Shown one piece after another: positions 20,845 to 31,329 of a DNA stretch of 64,000 nucleotides. The notes under the pieces were generated by a model. It worked only from the letters and a program-made list of their open reading frames with translations. It had not been told where the DNA came from and did no database searches. A program made the position numbers and the translations under genes. This DNA is from Diphasiastrum complanatum. Lineage: Eukaryota; Streptophyta; Lycopodiopsida; Lycopodiales; Lycopodiaceae. The DNA is taken from contig CM055103.1 in assembly GCA_029204225.1 (NCBI GenBank), positions 26,896,293 through 26,960,292 on the forward strand, given 5' to 3'. Each line of letters opens with the position of its first letter. Within the stretch, counting starts at the first letter, position 1.

Positions 20845-23108
20845 TTTAACCACATCAGATAACATGGCATGTTATATTTGTGGACAACTTTTGTCGACAT
20901 AGCACAAATATGTTAAAAAATGTGGTGTACAAAAATCATTGCAAATACTTGCCGCCTGATCATCCTTTTCGAAGGTTGAACAGGCGATTTTTTGGAGGGC
21001 GAGGAGATAATCCTCTAACTACACCACCACTTCCATGCATGGGAGTAGCGGAATGACAAGGTGAATGGCTTAAACATCACGCCGTTAATTCTTCATGGAA
21101 TGAATCCATTGATGGTATGAAACGGTTGTCTATTTTTCATAAATTACCCTATTGGAGGATTTTATTGATAAACCATCTATTGGATCCTATGCACATATTC
21201 AAATACGTTGGTGAATCCTTATGGAACCACATCATTGGCATAAAAGACAACTCCATAGCTCGTAAAGATCTACAAGCGGCCGATGTGAAAAGACCCTATT
21301 GGATTCAATACATCGAAGGTGGAGATGAGATTCTACCTAGCGTGTCGTGGATTCTTACAAAAGAGCAACTCTCATATGTTAAACATGTCATAAAACAAAT
21401 GAGAACTCCAACAGGCTATGTACATTCTTTATGCAAGTCATTTACCAAAGATGGTAAAGTAAGTGGATTGAAGTCACATGATTGGCATAAGATGTTGCAA
21501 GTCATACTTCCACTTTCTATTCGAGGTCTCTTCAATGATGACGTATGAAATACGCTTTACAATTTGTCATCGATGATTAGGTTTGTATATTTCTTTTAAG
21601 CACTTGTATAAATATGTGTTATTTTAATTTTTTTATGTGTGAAACAACCTCATGTACTATCAATCTTGCAAGTGGATTTCCTCAAAAGAAATAAAAAACA
21701 GTGAAATGGATTCCATGAAAATTTAAACGATCAAAATGGTATGTTTGTTGGAAAGAGATTTTCCAACTTCCTTTTTGGATATACAAGTTCATCTTCTAGT
21801 GCATTTGGTTGAAGAAGTATCAATTGCAGGACTTGTGCACACGAGATGGATGTTCTACCTTGAGCACTTTATGAAAGTTTTGAAGGGCTTTGTGAGACAA
21901 AAGACAAGGCCAGAAGGTAGCATTGCAAAAAGCTGGCTTGTACAAGAATCTTTGTTTTATATCGCCGAAATAATCTCACAATTGCATCCTGCAAGTCCAA
22001 AAATGTGGTGTGAAGAAGAAGATGAACGTGTTAAGGGTGAAGTACCACCAGGAATTGGTGTGCAAAAAAAAACTTTCACCTCAATTAAAAGAGAAAATTG
22101 ACACATTCATATTGCATAATTGTGGACAAATGAAAAAGTGGATTTCAAGGTATGAAAAAGCCAAAAAGGAAAGAAACATAACATTGAAACGAAGAAGAAA
22201 TATCATCGAAGAAGAAGGAGGGCGTTGGAGAACGACAAAACTTTGGAGCCTTTACCTTCAAAATGCTCTTGTGAATGGGTTTTTGATACGATGCTAAAAG
22301 CATCCGAAAACAGAGAAGAAGTGACCGAATTAGAATGGGAATTTGTTCACGGATGTGGATGGAAGGTTAGTGTAATATTGTTTTTGTGAAGTTTTGTTTT
22401 TGTACTACTCAATATATGAATAGTATTTCTAATTACACAGATTTTTTTTTTTTTGTGTTTTAGTATACATCATACACTGCCATGTGGGCATATGGACACC
22501 ATTACCGTGTTGAGAGAGTTGACAACAAGCGACGTACATATGATTGTGGTATAATGGCCAACTTTCAACAAGAGAGTCGTTTTAGTGCGAGGGACCCTAA
22601 TGTCATTTCGGACGACCTAGACTATGTCGGTACGTTGCAACATATTTATGAAGTCGATTACGAGACTAATGGCAAATACTTTATTTTTGACGTAAAATGG
22701 TTTAAGGTCATCTATTGTGGAAGCAACGCCACGATTAGAAACAATAACTCTAAGTTTTTTCAAATTGACTCAACAAAATGTATATCGAGGGACTCTCATG
22801 ACACTTTAGTATTGCCACGACATTGTGAAGAAGTGAGACTCTAAAATTTCAATGTCATTAATATTTGCAATCCAATTATTTATGTATCCAATCTTATAAG
22901 ACTAACTTAATTTTTTTTAATTCTTTGGCAGATTATATTCCATCCAGATCTAATAGATCCAAGATGGTGGTATGTGATCCAACTTAATGCAAGAAAATGA
23001 CGTGTGTTTGAAGAAAAAGATATTGTTGAATTGGATACACACAACGAACCACCACCCAATTTTGGCGACGTTTTGGAAGAACCTGAACCACTCATCCAAA
23101 CTCCAAAT
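20845..23108 (+). pseudogene. CACTA (En/Spm-type) transposase, 5' part
   Basis: Reading order matches plant CACTA transposases. A Cys-containing start gives way to KYLPPDHPFRRLNRRFFGG (about 20950-21000). A TNP2-like domain at 21117-21548 includes LDPMHIFKYV and SGLKSHDWHKMLQVILPLSI. A DUF4218-like part at 21736-22060 reads LERDFPTSFLDIQVHLLVHL, RWMFYLEHFMKVLKGFVR and RPEGSIAKSW. A DUF4216-like part at 22465-22990 reads YTAMWAYGHHYRVERV, GTLQHIYEVDY and FDVKWFKV. Likely introns: about 21579-21670, 22364-22464 (GTTAGT...TTTTAG) and 22830-22931 (GTGAGA...TTGGCAG). Stops near 21053, 21546 and 21727 make it a pseudogene. Copia element 23109-29156 splits it. Confidence 0.82.
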
Positions 23109-23790
23109 TGTTAAAAATTCACAATTCTAGCTTGACTAGTTTTGGTCATATGACTTGTAAATAGGTAGATGGTCATGATGTGGCTTGTCACACGTGCCAA
23201 ATAGCATAGGATTCCATTCATAAGGATGTTCTCAAGTAGACCTAAGTGTTAGAACCTTTGGAATGAGTCCAAATTATGCTTAGATACAAGGGAGAAAAAA
23301 TAGGAGCTATTTTTGGTAATTTTTGCATTGTTGAGGGATCTCCAAGACTCCAACCCTAACTTGGTAGGGATGAAAGATCCACCAAAATTAGCATTAGGGA
23401 TAGGTTTAGGGCTACTCATACCTGCCCAAAACCGTGATGGATCATGTATATATAGGTGATGATATCTCACCAAAATCAATCAAGCAATTTCATGATTTTT
23501 CTCTCATAATGGTGCAATTGCTCTCTATGTTCATAATTGTTTGAGTACTTGTGATTACTAATGATTATAGGATTGAATGTAGGTCTGGTGTACAGTACTC
23601 AGACTGTGGGAGGCCGTACTTTCACACGTGTGAAGCCTTCTTCAAGGATTTGGGCCATTTAGTGAGGTTCAAGCATAGATTTATGATGGATTTTGATGGT
23701 TCAACTTGTGCTAATCTTATGAAATCATAATCTATTGTTTCCCTCATCATTTCAAGTGTTTTAGGATCCTTATTTTCTGTAATTTTTACA
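23109..23790 (+). repeat. 5' LTR of copia element
   Basis: Starts TGTTAAAAATTCAC and ends AATTTTTACA. TATATATAGG near 23448 is a probable TATA box. A 14-bp perfect palindrome, TTCACACGTGTGAA, lies at 23621-23634. About ten differences from the 3' copy. Confidence 0.95.
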
Positions 23791-23803
23791 TGGTATCAGA
23801 GCC
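23791..23803 (+). promoter_or_regulatory. Copia primer-binding site
   Basis: TGGTATCAGAGCC directly follows the LTR, complementary in type to the initiator Met tRNA 3' end. A leader of about 800 bp follows, without long frames. Confidence 0.9.
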
Positions 23804-24600
23804 TAAAGGCTGAAATGAGCTAAATCCTTGGTTTTCATTCAATTTGATCACAATTTTTTATCTAAATCTTGTGTAGATTGGATCTTAGCATCTAGTATTG
23901 ATTCTAGAACTCAAAGTGAGTCAAATACATTGGAGATTGGTGTTGTGTGACTTCATTTGCAGGTGTTTAGGTGTCTAAAACCAGAGGCAAAGTTGAATTC
24001 AATTCACATTACCAAGATAGCAAGTTTTGCTTGCTCCAAGCATTGATTTCTAAGCGAGTTTTGGAGGTGATTTCATAGAGGAGGCTTTCTAGCATTCAAG
24101 GAGAGGGAAGATAAGAGTTTTGGGGACTCTTCAAGGCTGTTCTAAGGTTTAGTAGGCACCTCCTAAAGTGATTTAGGTTCAGTCCAACCATTGCTTGACT
24201 TATGCACCAAATTAGATCAATTTTTCATCAATTTTGATCATTTTTTGCTTGTGATTGGATAGTAGATTGTGTTGCATCCTCATTAAGTTCCATTTAGATC
24301 TTTTACAAGTGATTTTGGAAGTATATTAGGTTGTTGAAATTCACTCTTGATCAGATCATTTGGAAGCTTTAATGTTCTTTATAGAAAGAGGGGCAATTCT
24401 ACTAGTATTGTCTACTTCAATCAAGCAAGAGCATTGTTTCTAGTATTCTATGATTTGATTCTGTTAGAGATCATTCTTAGATCTTTATAGAAGTCTATTA
24501 CTGATCTTTTCAGGTCCCTAAGAAGTGGGATAAGATAGACCTTCAATCAAATCAATAGAAGTAACCTTCATTTGTGTCAAGTCCTTGATTAGGAGACTAG

Positions 24601-27096
24601 ATGGCATCTATAAATGCATATCTTTTGGATACTAATGAAAGGCTCAACAAAACTAACTATTCCATATGGAAAGTTAGAATGGAATCTATCATGATCATGC
24701 AAGATCTGATGGAAATTGTAAATGGTAAGGAGGGTGAACCTATTCATCCTCAAGAAAAAGCCAAATACATCAAGAGGTGCAATGTTGCACTACATTGCAT
24801 AAAAATGAATGTTGCAAATGAACTCTTAAGAGAGGTAGGAGATTGCACTTCAGCTCAAGATGCTTGGGAGACTTTGCAAAAGGTCTATGAATCCAAGAAC
24901 CAAACTAGAATGTTAGCTTTGAAGAATCAAATCTATAGAAGCTATCAAAAGAAAGGAGAGAGTGCACATACTTTTGTCCTAAGAGTAAAGGAATTGAACA
25001 AAGAGCTAGCCTTTATAGGTGACCCTATCAAGGATGAAGAGCTTGTTCAACTCATATTGAATGGACTAAGCTTTGAATTTGACAATTTGGTTCAGGGATA
25101 TGCAATTATGGGTAAGCTACCCATACTTGAAGAACTCCAAGGCACACTCATGGTCGAGGAATCAAGAAGGAGCCAAATGCAAGAGAGGATGGATAGGCTT
25201 TCCATCCAAGGTGGAGATGACCAAGCTCTCTTCACCAAAGGCAAAGGCAAGTCCAAAGGCAAAGGATCAACATTCAAGAAGTCTACAAAGCTTGAGGATC
25301 AAGAAAGACCCCCAAAGGCATCTCCATCAACCACCAAAGTCAAGAAGGACAAATCAAAGGTGAAGTGTTACTATTGTAGCAAGATGGGGCATTATGCCTC
25401 GGAATGCTTCAAGAGGAAGCAAGATCAAAGACAAGCCAACATGAGCAAAGAGGAGGAGGAGGAGAGTTCACATGAGGACTCTCTCATGATGTCCATATTT
25501 TCTTCAACAAGCTTCAAAGGAGAAGATCCTTGGTGGATTGACTCGGGTGCTAGTTCACACATGACTAGTAAAAGGGAGTTTTTCTCTTCTCTCTTATCTT
25601 ATGATGGACCTATAAAGTCTATCTATACAGCAAATGATGAAGCTTGTAAGATTGAAGGAGTTGGTAGCATTCCCCTTTGCTTAGGATCTTCCAAAAAGAT
25701 CAACATAGAAGGTGTTTTGTACATTCCTACAATAACAAAGAATCTACTAAGTGTTGGCCAAATGGTAGACAATGGTTTCAATGTTGACTTTGCTTCAAAT
25801 GAGTGTTTCATCAAGAAGAAGGGTAAGATAGTGGCTAAGGGCACTAGACTTGGCAAACTTTATAAGCTGGATGCATTTGTGGATACTAATGTTGTCATGT
25901 TGGCCGAGAAGAGCAAGATATCTACCTTTATTTTATGGCACAAAAGACTTGGACATGTCAACTCGGGTTCCATGGAGGCTATGATCAAGGAGGAGTATGC
26001 TTTAGGCCTACCAAGGTCTATTGGGAAGGAAGACAAGGTTTTTGAAGCTTGTGCCTTATCCAAGGCAAATAAGAAGGTGTTTCCTAACTCCATCACAAAG
26101 TCATCTCATCCTCTTGAACTCATACACTCGGATGTGCACATTGCTAGCACCAAATCTAATGGAGGTTCATCCATGTTTTTAACCTTCATTGATGACTACT
26201 CAAGATATTGTTGGGTGTTCTTACTTTCCTTCAAGTCTCAAGTATTTGATACTTTTGTAAAGTTCAAGTTGTTTGTGGAAAAGCTTCATAATCATAGCAT
26301 CAAGATTCTTAGAAGTGACAATGGTGGAGAATTCATCTCCAATGAGTTCAAGGCCTTTTGTGAGGAGGAAGGGATCAAGAAAGAGACTTCTTGTCCTTAC
26401 ACTCCTCAACAAAATGGAGTTGCTGAAAGAAGGAATAGAACATTATGTGAATGTTCTAAGGCTTTAAGATTAGATGCTTGTTTGCCCAAACCCTTTTGGG
26501 GTGAGTCTCTTGTATGTGCAAACTACTTGATGAATAGGGTGTCTTGCAAAGCAATTGAAGACAAAACTCCTTATGAGATGTTGTATGGAAAGAAACCCAA
26601 TCTTAATCACTTGAAAGTTTTTGGGTGTATATGTTATGTGCATGTGCCATTGGAAACAAGAACCAAGGAGGATCCATCTTCCACAAGAGGGATCATGCTT
26701 GGATATGCAAGCTCAAGCAAGGGCTACAAAGTCTATCTCCCATCCTTGAACAAATTTGTTGTTTCAAGGGATGTCATCTTTGATGAACATCATATGCATA
26801 TGCTTGAAGAAGGCTCAAGTGCTCCAACAATCAAGAAGAAGATGGCCGAGGAGCAAGATCTTGGTTTTGAGGAGGAGCTCATGGAGGAGCAAGCACCAAA
26901 CCCACCTATCACACCAAGGAGATCTTCAAGGGCAAAAGTGGAGCCATCAAGGCTCACATATCAAGGCAAAGGACAGCAAGTTGAGGGTATCTCATCCACT
27001 TCTTATGCTTTATCTAGTTTTGAAGAACCGTCTAATGTTGAAGATGCATTGAAGAACCGTCTAATGTTGAAGATGCAAGTGGGTCTTCAAGCTTAA
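24601..27096 (+). CDS. Copia Gag-Pol (gag, protease, integrase)
   Basis: 831 codons. Gag: WKVRMESIMIMQDLMEIV and ALHCIKMNVANELLREVG. Zinc knuckle CYYCSKMGHYASEC at about residues 257-270. Protease DPWWIDSGASSHMT at about 310, with the D-S-G site. Pre-integrase LWHKRLGHVNSGSME at about 445. In integrase the first Asp is in LELIHSDVH, the second in [10 protein letters not shown] and the Glu in [14 protein letters not shown]; the FGCICYVHVP and GIMLGYASSSKGYKVY regions follow. One defect is visible: the integrase zinc region reads FEACALSKA, with only one of the usual two Cys. The frame ends early because of a 29-bp-period duplication at 27021-27077 followed by a deletion, so RT is out of frame. 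Confidence 0.92.
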   Translation: MASINAYLLDTNERLNKTNYSIWKVRMESIMIMQDLMEIVNGKEGEPIHPQEKAKYIKRCNVALHCIKMNVANELLREVGDCTSAQDAWETLQKVYESKNQTRMLALKNQIYRSYQKKGESAHTFVLRVKELNKELAFIGDPIKDEELVQLILNGLSFEFDNLVQGYAIMGKLPILEELQGTLMVEESRRSQMQERMDRLSIQGGDDQALFTKGKGKSKGKGSTFKKSTKLEDQERPPKASPSTTKVKKDKSKVKCYYCSKMGHYASECFKRKQDQRQANMSKEEEEESSHEDSLMMSIFSSTSFKGEDPWWIDSGASSHMTSKREFFSSLLSYDGPIKSIYTANDEACKIEGVGSIPLCLGSSKKINIEGVLYIPTITKNLLSVGQMVDNGFNVDFASNECFIKKKGKIVAKGTRLGKLYKLDAFVDTNVVMLAEKSKISTFILWHKRLGHVNSGSMEAMIKEEYALGLPRSIGKEDKVFEACALSKANKKVFPNSITKSSHPLELIHSDVHIASTKSNGGSSMFLTFIDDYSRYCWVFLLSFKSQVFDTFVKFKLFVEKLHNHSIKILRSDNGGEFISNEFKAFCEEEGIKKETSCPYTPQQNGVAERRNRTLCECSKALRLDACLPKPFWGESLVCANYLMNRVSCKAIEDKTPYEMLYGKKPNLNHLKVFGCICYVHVPLETRTKEDPSSTRGIMLGYASSSKGYKVYLPSLNKFVVSRDVIFDEHHMHMLEEGSSAPTIKKKMAEEQDLGFEEELMEEQAPNPPITPRRSSRAKVEPSRLTYQGKGQQVEGISSTSYALSSFEEPSNVEDALKNRLMLKMQVGLQA

Positions 27097-28018
27097 GTTG
27101 AATGCAAATGGGAGTGTTAACAAACATAAAGCAAGATTAGTTGCAAAAGGTTATGCTCAAGAGAGAGGGATAGACTATGAGGAAACTTTTGCACCCGTGG
27201 CCAAGATGGTCACAATAAGACTAATCATTGCACTTGCATCACATTTTGGATGGATTCTATGTCAAATGGCTATCTCTAATGCTTTCTTGAATGGTTTTTT
27301 GGAAGAGGATATCTATATGGAGCAGCCACAAGGGTTCATCAAGCATGGAATGGAGAACAAAGTATGCCATCTCCAAAGAAGCATCTATGGCTTGAAGCAA
27401 GCCTTGAGATCTTGGAATTCAAGACTACATTGCTATCTTATTTCACTTTCTTTTGTTCAAAGTGAATATGATCCCACTCTTTACATTAAGTTTGATGATG
27501 TTGGTATTGTACTTTTACTCATTTATGTAGATGACATCATCATTAGTGGAAATAGTGTTGATGGTATTGAAAAAATCAAGATAGATCTATCCTTAGAGTT
27601 CTAGATGGTAGATCTAGGGTGTCTTCACTTCATCTTAGGAATAGAAGTACTTAGAGGGTCTGATTTTATCTTTATAAGTCAAATAAACTATGCTCAAAGT
27701 CTTTTGAAGAAGTTTAAGATGGAAGTATGCAAAAGTGTTGACACACCAATGGAGCAAGATGTAAAAGTGCCAAATGAAGATGATGAAAGATCCTTCATGG
27801 ACATCACTTTGTTTAGGCAACTTATAGGTTCCTTAACGTGGATCACTACAACTAGACCAGATCTTAGCTTTAGTGTATGTAGGTTGAGCCAATCCATGCA
27901 AAAGCCATTGAATATCCATTGGAAAAAGGCTAAGAGGATTCTAAGATACATCTCGGGTACATTGGATTTTGGGATTCTATATAGAGGAGATGTGATTAAC
28001 CTTCATGCATTTGGATAG
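27078..28018 (+). pseudogene. Copia reverse transcriptase
   Basis: RT resumes at WVFKLKLNANGSVNKHKARL, missing about 50 codons of the usual N-terminal part. Blocks: LVAKGYAQERGIDYEETFAP, ISNAFLNGFLEEDIYMEQPQ, SIYGLKQALRSW and the catalytic YVDDIIISGNS (near 27525). A stop at 27602-27604 separates MVDLGCLHFILGIEV, TTTRPDLSFSVCRLSQSMQK and the RNase H junction. The YVDD site is intact, but the frame is broken. Confidence 0.88.
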
Positions 28019-28460
28019 GAAATTAACAAGTGCCTATTCAACTTTCATAGGAGAAGGTGTGGTTTCATGGCTTTCAAAAAAGCAAGAAACTATATCTCTA
28101 TCTTCAACCGAGGCCGAATACAAAGCTTTGACAACCACTACAAAGGAGGTACTTTGGATCAAGAGATTATTGGTGGAACTAAAGATCATGGATTCAGAGG
28201 AGGCACCAATCATCTAAAATGACAATATATCAGCCCAACACCTTGCATCTAACCCAATCTTCCATGCAAGATCTAAGCACATTGAGATATGCCATCACTT
28301 TGTGAGAGAAATGGTGCAAGCCAAGGAGATTGCTTTGGAGCATGTTCCAAGAAATGAATGTGTAGCTGATCTACTTACTAAACCACTTCAAAAGACACCT
28401 TTTATGAAGTTCAGATCATCACTTGGAGTGATTAGTAAAGTAATGATTGAACCAAGCTAG
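28019..28460 (+). pseudogene. Copia RNase H
   Basis: Continues from RT with a frame change near 28016: STFIGEGVVSWLSKKQETIS, LSSTEAEYKALTTTTKEVLW, then across a TAA at about 28216 NDNISAQHLASNPIFHARSK, HIEICHHFVREMV and the C-terminal ADLLTKPLQKTPFMKFRSSL. The AspTrp start of the domain is damaged (HAFG). The purine-rich tract GTGAGGAGGAG precedes the 3' LTR. Confidence 0.85.
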
Positions 28461-28474
28461 ATAGTGAGGAGGAG

Positions 28475-29156
28475 TGTTAAAAATTCACAATTCTAGCTTG
28501 ACTAGTTTTGGTCATATGACTTGTAAATAGGTAGATGGTCATGATGTGGCTTGTCACACGTGCCAAATAGCATAGGATTCCATTCATAAGGATGTTCTCA
28601 AGTAGACCTAAGTGTTAGAACCTTTGGAATGAGTCCAAATTTTTCTTAGATACAAGGGAGAAAAAATAGGAGCTATTTTTGGTAATTTTTGCATTGTTGA
28701 GGGATTTCCAAGATTCCAACCCTAACTTGGTAGGGATGAAAGATCCACCAAAATTAGCATTAGGGATAGGTTTAGAGCTACTCATACCTGCCCAAAACCG
28801 TGATGGATCATGTATATATAGGTGATGATATCTCACCAAAATCAATCAAGCAATTTCATGATTTTTCTCTCATAATGGTGCAATTGCTCTCTATGTTCAT
28901 AATTGTTTGAGTACTTGTGATTACTAATGATTATAGGATTGAATGTAGGTCTGGTGTACAGTACTCAAACTGTGGGAGGCCGTACTTTCACACGTGTGAA
29001 GCCTTCTTCAAGGATTTGGGCCATTTAGTGAGGTTCAAGCATAGATTTTTGATGGATTTTGATGGTTCAACTTGTGCTAATCTTATGAAGTCATAATCTA
29101 TTGTTTACCTCATCATTTCAAGTGTTTTAGGATCCTTATTTGCTGTAATTTTTACA
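28475..29156 (+). repeat. 3' LTR of copia element
   Basis: 682 bp, same length as the 5' copy, ends TTTTTACA followed by the CAAAT duplication. Repeats the TTCACACGTGTGAA palindrome at 28987-29000. Confidence 0.95.
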
Positions 29157-29161
29157 CAAAT

Positions 29162-29423
29162 GATGTCGAAATGATGGGAGAAGAAGGTACAAATGAAAAT
29201 AATGAGATTCCTACGATCGTACAAGACCAAATTGGGGGTAATTTGAGGCCCCCACGTTTGGATGAGATAGAATTAGAAGAAGAGGAGATTGAATATGAGG
29301 ATAGCTCACATCATCAAAGAGACACGATCAGAAATTTATGATTATACCTAGACCTAGATTCAGATGAGTGTCAAGACTTGTGTGATGACAAAAATGATGT
29401 AAATGATGAGAATGATCTATGAT
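29162..29423 (+). pseudogene. CACTA transposase, 3' part after copia insertion
   Basis: Continues the frame cut at 23108: upstream ends FGDVLEEPEPLIQTPN, and here it goes on DVEMMGEEGTNENNEI...LRPPRLDEIELEEEEIEYED. A TGA at 29339-29341 may be the stop; the same frame then gives an acidic run (DLDLDSDECQDLCDDKND) to a stop at 29421. The acidic C-terminus follows the DUF4216-like part. Confidence 0.7.
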
Positions 29424-29571
29424 TATCTATCATGTTTTTTTTATATTCATCGCAATACCTTTTATGTATACTTTTATAGATAGAGTTGAATGTGATGATT
29501 ATAATACTCAAACCTTGCAATTATGTCCTATTTCAGAATGTCACCACATATTCCCTCCCTGCGGTGTGTAG

Positions 29572-29760
<189 letters not shown>

Positions 29761-29962
29761 TTTATTTTTTTTAAAAAGACTCCAAAATCTTTCAATATCT
29801 TCAAGCATACATCTACACTTCACCTCTTCTCTCTCTTTCTCTCTCACAAATTACAAATCTACTAATCCTAAATCTACTATCCTAAATAATACTAAGAATC
29901 TACTACAAGACCATTCAAAACCATATTCAAAACCATCTTAAATCAATACAAAATTTAAAAAC

Positions 29963-30136
<174 letters not shown>

Positions 30137-30217
30137 ACACTCTCTATCTCTTCTTAAAACAAACAAACAAACACCAATCTCAAACAAACAAACAAAAATC
30201 AAGCACCAACCTCAAAC

Positions 30218-30318
30218 AATGATCTTGAAGCACTGATCTTGAAGCACCCTCAAGCACTGATCTTCAAGCCCTCAAGCACTGGTCTTCAATCGTCCTCAAT
30301 CGCCCTCAATCGCTCCAA
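30218..30318. repeat. Imperfect short tandem repeats
   Basis: Successive variants of CTTGAAGCACTGATCTT and CTCAAGCACTGATCTTC, then TCAATCGTCC/TCAATCGCCC/TCAATCGCTCC. Unit length drifts from about 20 to 11 bp. No coding frame. Confidence 0.7.
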
Positions 30319-30365
30319 AGACGCTCAAACCTGCAAAACACAAAGTGAGAGAGAAGGCGATGGAT

Positions 30366-30790
30366 CGCGCGAATTCGATGATTGAAACAGACGTTCGATT
30401 CTGACATCCTCCAAACACGTCAGAATCTGACGTCTGTGCCTACTCAGGCCCGGACTACAGGTGCCAAATGTCGTGGACAGGCTTTATGGATTGCCGACGT
30501 GGACGTCGGATTTCGACATTCGTCCGATTCCGACGTCCACATCGGATTACACATTTTTTTAAAAAAAAAACTAAGGTAGGTCATATCCGCATCTGCATGT
30601 CAGAATTCGACATGTCGGATCCAACGTGCCTTTCAATAATTGGTGCCGCCCATATTTTCCGATCGTCGGACTCTGATATTTGGATATTCTACTGGGACGC
30701 CGGACTTCGATGTGTCGGATTGTGACGGATTATGAAATTTTCGAACATACGTCGGACGCCCACGTCGGAATCTGCGCGATATGTTATTGT
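30366..30790. repeat. GTCGGA/TCCGAC-rich patch
   Basis: A GC-rich island in AT-rich surroundings with many copies, in both orientations, of GTCGGA, GACGTC and close variants (for example near 30500, 30530, 30615, 30665, 30715, 30752 and 30765). No coding sequence is recognised. Such arrays occur in subterminal regions of CACTA elements and could belong to the transposase locus upstream, but no terminal repeat was found. Confidence 0.5.
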
Positions 30791-30839
30791 GTGAGTCTTG
30801 TTCTTTGTCCAAATCACATAGACTACCTTATACTAGATC

Positions 30840-30987
30840 TACATCTAGATCTACAAAGCCTTTTCAGCTTGTCTAAGTTATAGTCTAAAACTATAGTTTG
30901 GTAAAGATCCTATTATAGTTTGCATATTGAGTTCTCTCTAATCATTCTGCATCCATACATAGAAGCCCAACAAGTTGGTATCAGAGC
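30840..30987 (+). repeat. LTR end (family G) and primer-binding site
   Basis: The LTR end AGAAGCCCAACA stops at 30972. After AGT, TGGTATCAGAGC at 30976-30987 is a Met-tRNA-type primer site. The same LTR end occurs at 32680-32777 (plus) and, in reverse, at 56975-57158. Confidence 0.65.
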
Positions 30988-30999
30988 AGTAGAAACCCA

Positions 31000-31320
31000 A
31001 CAAGAATACCCTTCAAATCTTTGTAGGACCAAGCAAAACAATCCTAATACACCTGGGTCAACTAGATTCATACATTGAGTACGAGCTAGTCCATCATAAA
31101 TTTCATGTGTTTATGGGACTTCTTCCTCGGGTGTGTGATTAGCTTTTGGCAACATAATGACTACATCATCCACAGTATAACTTTTGAAATGCTTTGGCAT
31201 ATCATGTTGAATTTCATTTGCTTTTCTTCTTCCAAAGAATTGATCTTAGTTTTACTTTTGAATTTCTTGGCCACTGGTGATTAACTCGAGGCATCAAAAT
31301 CTAGATCCATCTTTGTTGTG
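31000..31320 (-). pseudogene. Gypsy protease-RT spacer fragment
   Basis: The minus strand reads VDDVVIMLPKANHTPEEEVP and, upstream of it, MDLDFDASS...KKFKSKTKINSLEEEK. These resemble the spacer between protease and RT at 14090-14370 (TLDDVVIMM, SDTASSSTQ...SRTKI). Short and degenerate. Confidence 0.45.
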
Positions 31321-31329
31321 GATATTTCC

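Larger units (their letters stand above)
23109..29156 (+). mobile_element. Copia element with intact ends
   Basis: 6048 bp, ends TG...CA, target duplication CAAAT at 23104-23108 and 29157-29161. It has two 682-bp LTRs, a Met-tRNA primer-binding site, a leader of 0.8 kb, gag-protease-integrase in one frame of 831 codons, and RT/RNase H in broken frames. The insertion separates the CACTA transposase into two parts that rejoin in frame. The LTRs differ at about ten sites, so it is one of the youngest insertions in the window. Confidence 0.95.
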
